Shown: one piece after another, positions 16,882 through 24,039 of the stretch
Position numbering within the stretch: the first letter of the stretch is position 1
How the letters are laid out: every line of letters begins with the position of its first letter
DNA from: Ensifer sp. LC163
GTDB lineage: Bacteria; Pseudomonadota; Alphaproteobacteria; Rhizobiales; Rhizobiaceae
Direction of reading: 5' to 3'
Assembly: GCF_001695855.1 (NCBI RefSeq)
Contig: NZ_MBSS01000001.1
Location: 124,001 to 188,000 of the forward strand
Length of the DNA stretch: 64,000 bases
Program-made: the position numbers and the translations under genes
The notes under the pieces: generated by a model
Seen by the model: the letters and a program-made list of their open reading frames with translations, nothing else
Databases searched by the model: none
What the model was told of the DNA's origin: nothing

Positions 16882-17029
16882 TTACTTGTCCCTTTCGAAA
16901 GAAAGTTGCCTGCGCAGCCCTTCGTGCGCGGAAGTTTACCAACACAGCCAAAGGACGGCCGCTCCTGGCGCTGCCTCAATGGCAAAGGCGGACCTACGCC
17001 CGCCCCACCACTTCTCGCTTGCCTGCTAG

Positions 17030-18025
17030 TCAGCTCGCAGCACTCAGCCCAAACAGGTCCGCCGCAACGCCGAGGCCCTTTTCGTTGTGCACCTTCAGCG
17101 TGCCCTCTCCGATGATCACGCCCTTGTCGGCGTCGCCGGTCTTGGCCACGTCCTTGTCTTCCTGGATCTTGCGCAGCCACAGGAAGGACAGCATGTCGGT
17201 GTCGAGGAAGAAGGCGTTGCGCGCGAGCTTGGCGGTGCCCGCCTGTACCCGGTTCGGGTGGATCATCACCGTGCCGAACGGACCTTCGTAGTAGTCGGCC
17301 GTCGCCACGATGGTGTTGCGCTCGCCGCCTTGCGAGACGGAGTAGCGGAACGGCGCGACGTTGGCGTCGGACATGAAGGTGACGAATACCGATTTCACAT
17401 AGGGCGAGACAGAGACATGGCGGAAGTTGGCGCCGTTCTGGTAGCCGGCCTGCATCACCTGGTCGAGGATCGCCTTGGTGAACGGGCGCTGCGTGCCGTC
17501 GGTCGGCGCCACCGTCAGGCCCGTCGTCGGGTTATAGCCGCCATTGGCGCCGGTCGCCCCGCGCGAGACGTTGGTGGTGATCCAGGTCGGCAGCGAACCG
17601 AATTCGCGCGTCGCACCGGAGACGGAAGCATTGGTGTCGACGATGGCGTATTCGATGTCCTTGCGGATCTCCACGCCCTTCTTCAGCTTCTGGTACTTGC
17701 GCTTCTGCACGTTGCCGGCCTCGGAAACGACTTCCTGCGTCGCCGAGATGATCCAGTCCTTGCGCATGATCTGGGTGTAGTTACCGAGCCTGGTCGGCGC
17801 GATGATCGTGCCGAAGGTGTATTCCTCGCCTTCCTGGCGGATGTTTTCGCCGGGCGAGGCCAGTTCGTCGGTTTCCCATTCCGGGTGGTGCGTCTTGCAC
17901 GTGCCCTTTTCGATCAGCGAGTAGATCGGCGTATCCTCGGGCGTGATGCGGGAAACGACGTCGGAGAGGTCCTCGCGGTTGCCCACGGCCTGAGAGGTGG
18001 TGAAGGTGTTTGCTACAACAGCCAT
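17030..18025 (-). CDS. phage major capsid protein (P22-like/DUF5309 type)
   Basis: 331 residues; the ATG at 18025 with AAGGA upstream is preferred over a longer frame through non-coding DNA. Features are the capsid-type N-terminus 'MAVVANTFTTSQAVGNREDL', 'IYSLIEKGTCKTHHPEWETD', 'RLGNYTQIMRKDWIISATQE', a helical spine ('EIRKDIEYAIVDTNASVSG') and 'NRVQAGTAKLARNAFFLDTD'. It matches SU10-like/DUF5309 capsid proteins by these signatures. It is preceded by a scaffold gene, as expected. Its 3' half is the source of two truncated copies at 12347 and 10236, and an effector array begins after its stop. Confidence 0.9.
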   Translation of the reverse strand: MAVVANTFTTSQAVGNREDLSDVVSRITPEDTPIYSLIEKGTCKTHHPEWETDELASPGENIRQEGEEYTFGTIIAPTRLGNYTQIMRKDWIISATQEVVSEAGNVQKRKYQKLKKGVEIRKDIEYAIVDTNASVSGATREFGSLPTWITTNVSRGATGANGGYNPTTGLTVAPTDGTQRPFTKAILDQVMQAGYQNGANFRHVSVSPYVKSVFVTFMSDANVAPFRYSVSQGGERNTIVATADYYEGPFGTVMIHPNRVQAGTAKLARNAFFLDTDMLSFLWLRKIQEDKDVAKTGDADKGVIIGEGTLKVHNEKGLGVAADLFGLSAAS

Positions 18026-18232
18026 GATAGTGGTCCTTGAATGTTGGGATGGATCGCACGCGCCGGCCTGAGGCGAGCGCGGGCGATACGGATCGGTTTT
18101 GGTCGGGGCATGTCGCCACCACGTGAGCGGCCCAGGGAATGTGCGCGCAACCGCGCCTCGCCGGAAAGCACGTAAAGACAAGGCGCTAGAGCCGTTTCCG
18201 GACTCTGTTTGTGCGCTTTGCGCGAACATCGA

Positions 18233-19201
18233 TCAGTCGAAGTCGACCGCCATCGCGTCGCGGATCGAGCCGGTTTTCGACAGTCGCTTCATCGCCTCCA
18301 GGCTTTCGCGCGGGGAGCGTTCCGCCTTTGCCGACGGCCTTGGGCGCGCCACCGGCGACGGCGCCCTTTTCAGCTTGGCCATTGCCCGCGTCTTTGCCTG
18401 TTCGGCCGCAAGGCCGAGCCGGGCGTAATGCGCGAGCTTGAACATGCGGTGGTCGGCGACCTCGCGCACCTCCTCTTCGGAGAAGCCGAGGGTCCGCGCC
18501 ACGTCGAAAGCGCCGGCGAAGAAGGCCAGACGCCCCTCCTCGTGCGCGGTCTGCGGAAAGGCTTCGATCAGCTTGGCGTTTTCGGCCTCGAGCTCATCGT
18601 CGCTGGCCACTGATGCCAGCGCGTCGACGACGTTTGCCGGCCCTTCTGCAATCGCGAGGATCTCGTCGATCCGCTCGAGCCCCGCCTGATGCAGTCCCCA
18701 TTGGCGGCGATAGCCGTCGGGGTCGAGCGCCGCCATATGTTCCGGCGGCTCCGGCGGTATCTGGCTTGCCAATAGGTTGGCGAAAGCGTTGGCAGATTGG
18801 GCGACGCGGTTGGCCATACCTTCCAGCGCCCGCCCGCGGTTGGCGATGTCCTGCGTCTTGTGGCGGTAGTCGCGGTCCCGCATGTATCCGAGCTTCAGCT
18901 CCGAGAACGGCACGTCCTCGCCGCCCTTGAGCCGCACCAGGAAATCCTCGGCTTCGTTGGCCGCCTCGTCCTCGTGAGGCTCGGTCGGCTCGTCGTCAAG
19001 GTCTGCGGGTTCACCGGATGTCAGGCCATCGTCGATGGCCGCATCCGTCTCGCCGTCATAGTCCGCCTCGTAGAGTTCCGGGTTGGCCCAGTCATCGATA
19101 TGCGGCTCCCGGAAGTTCAGGTTTTCGGGGTCGTCCAGATCGGTCGAGCGGTCAACGGTTTTGCTCCCGCCGTAAGGCAGGTTGGCACTATCGTTCATCA
19201 T
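18233..19201 (-). CDS. phage scaffolding protein
   Basis: 322 residues from a Met-Met start at 19201. The first ~100 residues are very acidic ('TSGEPADLDDEPTEPHEDEA'). The middle is helical and Ala/Glu-rich ('RALEGMANRVAQSANAFANL', 'EVADHRMFKLAHYARLGLAA'), and the C-terminus is basic ('AKLKRAPSPVARPRPSAKAE'), the usual plan of capsid scaffolds in which a positive tail binds the coat protein. It lies one gene before the MCP. It would guide procapsid assembly and then leave or be packaged with cargo. Confidence 0.8.
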   Translation of the reverse strand: MMNDSANLPYGGSKTVDRSTDLDDPENLNFREPHIDDWANPELYEADYDGETDAAIDDGLTSGEPADLDDEPTEPHEDEAANEAEDFLVRLKGGEDVPFSELKLGYMRDRDYRHKTQDIANRGRALEGMANRVAQSANAFANLLASQIPPEPPEHMAALDPDGYRRQWGLHQAGLERIDEILAIAEGPANVVDALASVASDDELEAENAKLIEAFPQTAHEEGRLAFFAGAFDVARTLGFSEEEVREVADHRMFKLAHYARLGLAAEQAKTRAMAKLKRAPSPVARPRPSAKAERSPRESLEAMKRLSKTGSIRDAMAVDFD

Positions 19202-19282
19202 GGTGTGACCTTTTTGAAAGGTGGTTCAATGCATTGGGTCATTCCGGCGAAAGCCTGGAACGACCATAGAAAGCGCTTGCCC

Positions 19283-19519
19283 TTAAGCGGGTGCGCCCTT
19301 GCCGTCAGCCTTGGCTTGCTCCGTCAGGAACTTGAGCTTGGCTCGGAAATTTCGGATGGCACGGGTCTCGGCGGCATAGGCCGCCCGGCCCGCGTCGTCG
19401 GTCAGGCCGGCATGGATGCAGCCGTTGATGGCCGCCCCCTCCAACTCGTTCATCAGTTCGTCGAAATAGGGCACGTCGAGTATGGCGCGCGCAGCGGCCG
19501 CCCGTTCGTCCGGTTTCAT
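19283..19519 (-). CDS. 78-aa phage protein between portal array and scaffold
   Basis: The ATG at 19519 with GGAGG defines 'MKPDERAAAARAILDVPYFD'; an extended frame to 19723 is not supported. It is helical, with 'AAINGCIHAGLTDDAGRAAY' and 'IRNFRAKLKFLTEQA'. Small helical proteins of this type occur right after portal genes in related podovirus-like prophages. Here it is the first structural gene after array 1 and so marks the original portal-scaffold junction. Confidence 0.7.
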   Translation of the reverse strand: MKPDERAAAARAILDVPYFDELMNELEGAAINGCIHAGLTDDAGRAAYAAETRAIRNFRAKLKFLTEQAKADGKGAPA

Positions 19520-19580
19520 GCTGTTGACCTCCGCTGGAGAGCGGCGAATTCGACCGAAATTTTCATCGAAGGCCGCCTTG

Positions 19581-19595
19581 ATTCTGCTTTTGTTC
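19581..19595 (+). promoter_or_regulatory. near-consensus SOS box (ATTC-N7-GTTC)
   Basis: ATTC-TGCTTTT-GTTC, one mismatch from the LexA consensus, 195 bp before the secreted plus-strand gene at 19791. The context TTGATTCT.GCTTT is shared with the site at 20898, so the two are probably related promoters. Confidence 0.4.
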
Positions 19596-19790
19596 CGCAC
19601 TACCCATGTGTGAACTTGAGTGATTTGCCATCCTAGGTAGCCACCCCATCTGCGACCGAAATGATACCTGAGCGGCCGTTTCTGCATCAGAGGCCTCGGT
19701 CCGCGTTGCCCGTCCCTGCGCAAGGCCCGAACAGAGCGGATGGCCGGCGCCAGTCATCGACACGCGCTCGTCTATCGAATGAGGAACACA

Positions 19791-20200
19791 TGAGAAGATT
19801 ATCGAGCTTGATATTGTCCGCCCTGCTTCTCGCTGCCGCGGCTTCGCCAGTCACCGCGATCGGCCAATCGGGAGAGCCGCGCTACCTCGTCAAGGTCTTC
19901 CTGCTCAAGACGGACAAAACCTTCGATCACGCGACTGGCTGGTGCGGCCAGGACAGCGTCTGCACCCTAATGGTCGGCGATTATTTGGTCGGCTTACGCT
20001 TCTTCCTGAGTGGCGAAAGCTACCGCCTGCGTGTCAAGCCGTCCTCGGATGGCGACGATCGCTGCTGCGTCTTTAAGGATGGAAGCGACGAGGCCTCCGT
20101 CGCAAACGGTCGTCCGCACGACGAAAGGCTCTATTACAGGACAGCCTCTGGCCGCCGGGAGCTCGGCACACTCTACATCGCACTCGAAAACCTCGAATAG
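19791..20200 (+). CDS. secreted protein, candidate immunity protein (convergent to effector)
   Basis: 136 residues from the ATG at 19791 (GAGGA upstream). Sec signal 'SSLILSALLLAAAASPVTA', then an unrecognised beta-rich domain with four Cys ('TGWCGQDSVCTLMVGDYLVG', 'DDRCCVFKDGS'), probably two disulfides. The stop is 12 bp from the end of the oppositely oriented effector ORF at 20213. Periplasmic location and convergent pairing suggest immunity to that effector, but this is inference from context. It is not part of the phage late operon and needs its own promoter. Confidence 0.65.
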
Positions 20201-20212
20201 CCGCGCGGCGGC

Positions 20213-20485
20213 TCACTCCTTCCATTTGTCGAGCGCTGTCCTCAGTGAAATGGGCTGCTCCCGTGTAGGATTGTTCCAGGGCATATCTTGCCAGTTCTTT
20301 GGCAACTGCGGGTGGTTCCTAAAGGGATCCTCGTAGAAGCTCTGGTACTCCTTCAAGCTCAGCTGTTCTTGCAACGATTGAATGGACGAGACGATGTCCT
20401 TCAAAGTTGCCGTCCCGTCGTCGTTCGAGACCTTGGACTGCAGTAAGTCGAGCTCGGTCTTTACGTCTTCAACGTTTTTCTGCAT
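20213..20485 (-). CDS. small effector-type ORF with shared C-terminal tail
   Basis: 90 residues, beginning 5 bp after the stop of the ORF at 20491. The N-terminal 50 residues are a coiled-coil-like helix ('VEDVKTELDLLQSKVSNDDG', 'VSSIQSLQEQLSLKEYQSF'). Then comes an aromatic segment 'PKNWQDMPWNNP' and the tail 'QPISLRTALDKWKE', which matches the [ST]L[RK]xA...[WF]xE ending of three other effectors. There is no enzymatic motif. It may be the C-terminal half of a larger toxin split from 20491-20739 by a frameshift, or an adaptor. Confidence 0.5.
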   Translation of the reverse strand: MQKNVEDVKTELDLLQSKVSNDDGTATLKDIVSSIQSLQEQLSLKEYQSFYEDPFRNHPQLPKNWQDMPWNNPTREQPISLRTALDKWKE

Positions 20486-20490
20486 TCCGC

Positions 20491-20739
20491 TCAGGCCCCG
20501 ACGTCGTCCGGCGCTGTTGGCGTCGTCACCGCGAGGATCCTTCGACAGTGCCCCAGAGGCTTCCGCAACCCCTCCGCCGTGTAGGCTTTCGGCCCCTCGA
20601 AAGCGCTACGCAAAAGGTCTTCCGCATAGGCTCTCGCATCGTCGGGACTTAGATAGCCCGCCCCAGGGCTAGGCAGATTGCGCCGCTCCACGGCACCGGA
20701 ACCGGGCTTCGCTCGACGCGGCGAGATGAAATCATCCAT
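20491..20739 (-). CDS. small ORF, possible N-terminal half of a split effector
   Basis: 82 residues; ATG 20739 with GAAAGG upstream. The first 35 residues are Pro/Gly/Arg-rich ('DDFISPRRAKPGSGAVERRN'), then a helix 'SPDDARAYAEDLLRSAFEGP', and 'GHCRRILAVTTPT' at the end. No family is recognised. Only 5 bp separate it from the next ORF, which carries the effector tail, so the pair may once have been one gene. Confidence 0.45.
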   Translation of the reverse strand: MDDFISPRRAKPGSGAVERRNLPSPGAGYLSPDDARAYAEDLLRSAFEGPKAYTAEGLRKPLGHCRRILAVTTPTAPDDVGA

Positions 20740-20897
20740 GGCTTTTCCTTTCAAGATTGATGGTCAGTGGCTCTGCGCGCAGGGCTTCGTTGCGCCCCGG
20801 TGCAAAGCGTCGGCACACACGGCACCCGTCTGGCTACAGCACGAGGCAGATAACGCCGCTCATGCGATCAAGCGCACGACAGGACAAGGTTAGATTG

Positions 20898-20912
20898 ATT
20901 CTTGCTTTGTTC
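20898..20912 (+). promoter_or_regulatory. near-consensus SOS box (ATTC-N7-GTTC)
   Basis: ATTC-TTGCTTT-GTTC, 103 bp before the membrane-protein gene at 21015, a spacing like that of the perfect boxes in array 2. One mismatch from consensus. Confidence 0.4.
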
Positions 20913-21014
20913 TTAATTATCTATTGGGAAACGCATTATGAGCGATACCCCCAGGCGACGGTAGCAGCGAAAGCCCGTACGCATTCTGCGACTGGGCAAA
21001 ACAGGGTTGGAAAC

Positions 21015-21311
21015 ATGAAGAAAATTGCCCTTGCCTTTGATGTTGTCGTCGGGACGATTTTCAACCTCATCGACCTTCTCATCTTCGAGTTTCTCCTGCA
21101 TCGGACTGCCCGCGTCATCGTACCGCTGGTCAGCTTCGGCAAGATTGAAGTCGAGGATATTCATGCAGTCCCTACCGGCTTCAACTGGCTGGGTCTAAAG
21201 CGCCGGGATGACGGCCGATATGTCCTGAACTCTACCATGAGCATGTTGGCGGCCGCGATCTTCTGGCTTCTTTGCCTGGTCGTCTATTTCGCCTTCACCC
21301 GCGATTTCTGA
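21015..21311 (+). CDS. two-segment inner-membrane protein, candidate immunity protein
   Basis: 98 residues from the ATG at 21015. Two hydrophobic segments: residues ~5-30 ('ALAFDVVVGTIFNLIDLLIF') and ~75-95 ('MLAAAIFWLLCLVVYFAF'), separated by a ~45-residue soluble loop ('GFNWLGLKRRDDGRYVL'). It is convergent with the effector at 21340-21699 (28 bp between stops). Membrane immunity proteins of this size guard against membrane- or wall-acting toxins; the assignment rests on context. The ribosome site (GGAAAC) is weak. Confidence 0.55.
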   Translation: MKKIALAFDVVVGTIFNLIDLLIFEFLLHRTARVIVPLVSFGKIEVEDIHAVPTGFNWLGLKRRDDGRYVLNSTMSMLAAAIFWLLCLVVYFAFTRDF

Positions 21312-21339
21312 AACCATACGGCGCGCACGGCATTCGGCC

Positions 21340-21699
21340 TCATTCACGCCACTTGCGCTGCGCCTCTCGCAGGGTTGCTCGTCCGGGAAAAAGCCCGCCC
21401 CAAAAACCGCCGCCCTTGGATGGTTGGTCGCCAGCAGGCGCCACTGGCAGCCGGGACGTTCGGGACACAGGCGCCATTTTCGGACCATTCTTGGGAACGT
21501 TTGGATCGCCCTTATACGCATCCTCCCAGAATCCCGGGTTCTGGCCATAGATTTCATACGCGTCGTGCCATTCGTTGCCAAAGTCCTGTGCAATCCTGTC
21601 CGCGTAGGCTTCGGGTCCATTGAGCGTGTCGTTAAACATCGACTTGCCCAATTTCCTGCCGACCCACTTCAGTCCCTGATCGATCAACAAGGGATTCAT
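21340..21699 (-). CDS. effector candidate with shared C-terminal tail
   Basis: 119 residues; ATG 21699 with GGAGAG. The N-terminus 'MNPLLIDQGLKWVGRKLGKS' is amphipathic. The middle, 'GPEAYADRIAQDFGNEWHDA' then 'YEIYGQNPGFWEDAYKGD', is unrecognised. A Pro/Gly linker leads to 'GGGFWGGLFPGRATLREAQR' and 'KWRE' at the end. The same ending (GFW..LF.GR..[ST]L[RK]) closes the GH104 lysozyme at 16054. It lies 80 bp after portal fragment 3. Toxin activity is inferred from the arrangement; the N-terminal helix might insert in membranes. Confidence 0.55.
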   Translation of the reverse strand: MNPLLIDQGLKWVGRKLGKSMFNDTLNGPEAYADRIAQDFGNEWHDAYEIYGQNPGFWEDAYKGDPNVPKNGPKMAPVSRTSRLPVAPAGDQPSKGGGFWGGLFPGRATLREAQRKWRE

Positions 21700-21779
21700 G
21701 TAACTCTCCGTGATAGGCGCGAAGCCCGGGCCGGGCCGCGCAGAGACGCAGGCCGTGCGGCAGTTCTTGGCGCCATTGT

Positions 21780-22184
21780 CTAGATGTTGTTGGGATTTGT
21801 CAGATGAGCGCGAGTGGCTTCCGCCACGTGCTCTCGTGGAATTTCACGCCGGCATAGCCGAGATGTGGCGGGCTCATCAGCGGCCAGGCTCTGCTGGCGT
21901 TTGAGGTTAAGTTCGGCGTCGATCTGGTAGCGCTTCAGCGCCCCGTTCTGCTGAATCTCGGCAAGCTTCAACTCGCGCTCCATCTCCAGCTTGCGTCGTG
22001 CGGTCTCGCTTTCCACGCGGGTCTTTTCAGCCGCAAGCTGCGCTTCCACCTGCAGACGCTGCATCGCCACATCCGGCGGCTGCTGCTGCGTCGCCTGCAT
22101 CCGCTTCTGGATGTCCTCCGGCGTCGGCTTGGTGAAATAGAGATCGGGCGATTTCAGCCCCGCCGCCTCCACCGTCTTGGCAAT
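21780..22184 (-). pseudogene. portal gene fragment 3 (3' end)
   Basis: From 'IAKTVEAAGLKSPDLYFTKP' to 'YQIDAELNLKRQQSL', about 100 codons match the C-terminal coiled coil of the portal (26703-28760) and fragment 2, with substitutions (Val for Met, Gln for Lys/Glu) showing divergence. Then the frame turns into unrelated sequence, 'AADEPATSRLC...', to a stop at 21780. Homology starts abruptly at ~22184. As no start or portal core is present, it is a recombination scar. Confidence 0.85.
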
Positions 22185-22229
22185 GCAGGTGAGCGCACGT
22201 CCCGCTGACTGCCGGCAGTAGCGCTAGGG

Positions 22230-22637
22230 CTAGATCGTGCCCTCGCGCGCAGGCGCTGCAATCTGTGCCTTGGCAAGTTTTCTGACTGGAAGGTCGAGGG
22301 CGATATAGGTCAGCAGAAACACGAAGGTCTGGGGTCCAAGAAGGCCAAACAAGACCACAATTGCGATTCTTTCCAAAAGAAGATTGACACTGTCCGTGCC
22401 GTCGACAACGACGAAGTACCCGAATGGCACGATCATCAAAACGACAGCCGCCAAGGTGATATACAGAAGCCGCTTCCACAAACGCACGGCCGGAAGCGGC
22501 ACGAAGGCGAATAGGTAGAGCGACGAAAACAGCAGGGCCATGGTGAGGTCCAAGCGACCGAAAAACCAGGCAACGGTTGTCAGCATGGCGCTATAGCTCA
22601 GCAGAACCCGGATCGTATTGAGAGCCATGTAGCGCAT
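22230..22637 (-). CDS. four-helix inner-membrane protein, candidate immunity protein
   Basis: 135 residues, four hydrophobic segments: ~8-25, ~29-46, ~58-77 ('LLYITLAAVVLMIVPFGYFV') and ~88-113 ('LLERIAIVVLFGLLGPQTFV'). It has a basic C-terminal tail 'RKLAKAQIAAPAREG'. It follows the permuted NlpC/P60-like effector by 151 bp on the same strand, where the other modules keep their immunity gene. Polytopic immunity proteins are known for several wall- and membrane-acting toxins. The family is not recognised. Confidence 0.6.
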   Translation of the reverse strand: MRYMALNTIRVLLSYSAMLTTVAWFFGRLDLTMALLFSSLYLFAFVPLPAVRLWKRLLYITLAAVVLMIVPFGYFVVVDGTDSVNLLLERIAIVVLFGLLGPQTFVFLLTYIALDLPVRKLAKAQIAAPAREGTI

Positions 22638-22788
22638 GACATACCTGAAGTGTGAAGTGTCGATCTTGCCGGCCTAAACTCTAGCAGGCCGATCGTCACT
22701 GCTTAGAAGCCAACCGTGGCACATCTACGCCCTCAGTGCGAGAGGACGGCAAAGAAGCTCTCCCTGATTGCACAAGGCATCGCCCGAT

Positions 22789-23499
22789 CTATTTGTTCGC
22801 GCCCACCCGGCCCTTTTTCGCCATCAGGCGCCGAAGGCTCTCGACATCATTGGCTTCGCCGACGTGTTTACCCAAACTGCGCAACTGATTGTCGAGCGCA
22901 ACTGGCCACTCTGTTTTCTCGACCTCACCAAATGGTCCGATACCGAGTATCGCCTTGGTCACATTGGTCGTACAATCAAAAACTCCCCCACCGCCAAGAT
23001 CGTCGATCCGCTCCTGAATTTCGGCTTCCTGCTCGGGCGTTGTGTTGAATTTGCGCACAGTTACATTGGGCCCGCCGGTCAAGTGATACCGCAGGTAATC
23101 TTCGGGCGAGACTTCCGGTCCATAAAGAGCATCCCCGGTGCCCATCTCTCTGGGCTTGTAGTGGCCGGAGGGATCGTAGAGGAGCCGTCCCTCGGGGTCG
23201 CCGTCATCGGGCATGATGAAGAGACCGGTGTGAGAATTGTTACCGAGGAAGGGGTAACCCGTTGGATTGGTATTGGACATGACATAGGTGGCTGCCACCT
23301 CCACGCCCTCGTCACGCCCGCGCTCCTTGCCCCAAATCGGCAATCGGCTGCTGGCTTCCTCGCCGAACTCGCGCAGTTCCAGAGCCGTCGTTGACTTTGG
23401 GCCAGTCTCGTAAGCGTCGTCGTCCGGCGCGAGACCAAAGGTGTTGAAGCCCGGTTTGACGCCTTGGGCGTCATAACCCCGCTTGTTAATTCTGATCAT
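22789..23499 (-). CDS. permuted NlpC/P60 (papain-like) effector candidate
   Basis: 236 residues; ATG 23499 overlaps the stop of portal fragment 2 (ATGA). The N-terminus has 'ALELREFGEEASSRLPI', a motif shared with the Ntox24-like effector. The catalytic part has a His in 'LGNNSHTGLFIMPDDG', then 'GRLLYDPSGHYKP', and much later a Cys in 'GGGVFDCTTNVTKAIL'. This His-before-Cys order is typical of circularly permuted NlpC/P60/LRAT-type enzymes, which cut peptide or amide/ester bonds in cell wall or lipids. A Tyr/Pro-rich end ('EKTEWPVALDNQLR') also occurs in such toxins. Assignment is from motif order. Confidence 0.6.
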   Translation of the reverse strand: MIRINKRGYDAQGVKPGFNTFGLAPDDDAYETGPKSTTALELREFGEEASSRLPIWGKERGRDEGVEVAATYVMSNTNPTGYPFLGNNSHTGLFIMPDDGDPEGRLLYDPSGHYKPREMGTGDALYGPEVSPEDYLRYHLTGGPNVTVRKFNTTPEQEAEIQERIDDLGGGGVFDCTTNVTKAILGIGPFGEVEKTEWPVALDNQLRSLGKHVGEANDVESLRRLMAKKGRVGANK

Positions 23500-24035
23500 C
23501 CCGGCAGTCCTCCGATATGCGCTGTGCTGAGCGCCGTGCCGCCGGCCATTTCGGCCAGGTTCTGCTCGCGTTTGAGGTTGAGTTCGGCGTCGATCTGGTA
23601 GCGCTTCAACGCCCCGTTCTGCTGGATTTCGGCAAGCTTCAGCTCGCGTTCCATCTCCAGCTTCCGCCGAGCGGTCTCGCTCTCCATGCGGGTCTTCTCG
23701 GCGGCAAGCTGCGCCTCCATCTGCAGCCGCTGCATCGCCGCATCCGGAGGCTGCGGCTGCGCCGCCTGCATCCGCTTCTGGATGTCCTCGGGCGTCGGCT
23801 TGGTGAAATAGAGGTCGGGCGATTTCAGCCCCGCCGCCTCCACCGTCTTGGCAATGCCGTTATAGAGATTGTCGGACGAGACATAAGGATTGTCGGACCC
23901 GAGCGTCGTGAGCAGCTTTTCCTGCAACTGCTGGATCATCTGGATCATCAGCATGTCGCGCTCGCGCGTGCCGGCGCCAAGGCCGGTGTTGACGGTCGCG
24001 TCTATGCCGGCATTCCAGTGGCGCGGATCGAAGGC
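23496..24035 (-). pseudogene. portal gene fragment 2 (3' third)
   Basis: About 178 codons from 'FDPRHWNAGIDATVNTGLGA' to the portal's own C-terminus 'GGTALSTAHIGGLPG' are nearly identical to the last quarter of the full portal (26703-28760). Upstream homology ends at ~24035, right where IS481 DNA begins, so the IS insertion or an associated deletion removed or disrupted the junction. The frame is open but lacks the portal core. Its 3' end keeps the ATGA coupling to the next effector. Confidence 0.9.
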
Positions 24036-24039
24036 CACT

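Larger units (their letters stand above)
8485..17029 (-). other. array 2: MCP-linked toxin-immunity array
   Basis: About 8.5 kb between the MCP stop and the next virion gene. In minus-strand order it contains a GH104 lysozyme, two secreted 'DFF-domain' proteins, an MCP 3' fragment, an L,D-transpeptidase-like enzyme, a third DFF-domain protein, a second shorter MCP fragment, a Gly-rich effector candidate, a 58-aa membrane protein and a DFF-domain remnant. Each MCP fragment begins inside the MCP coding sequence and is followed by an effector-like ORF. The pattern implies repeated insertion by recombination in the MCP 3' end, pushing older modules downstream. Confidence 0.8.

Noticed and set aside
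17087-18040. 317-codon plus-strand frame across the MCP
   Set aside because: Antisense to the capsid gene; composition is Arg/Leu/Val-biased as in other shadows.
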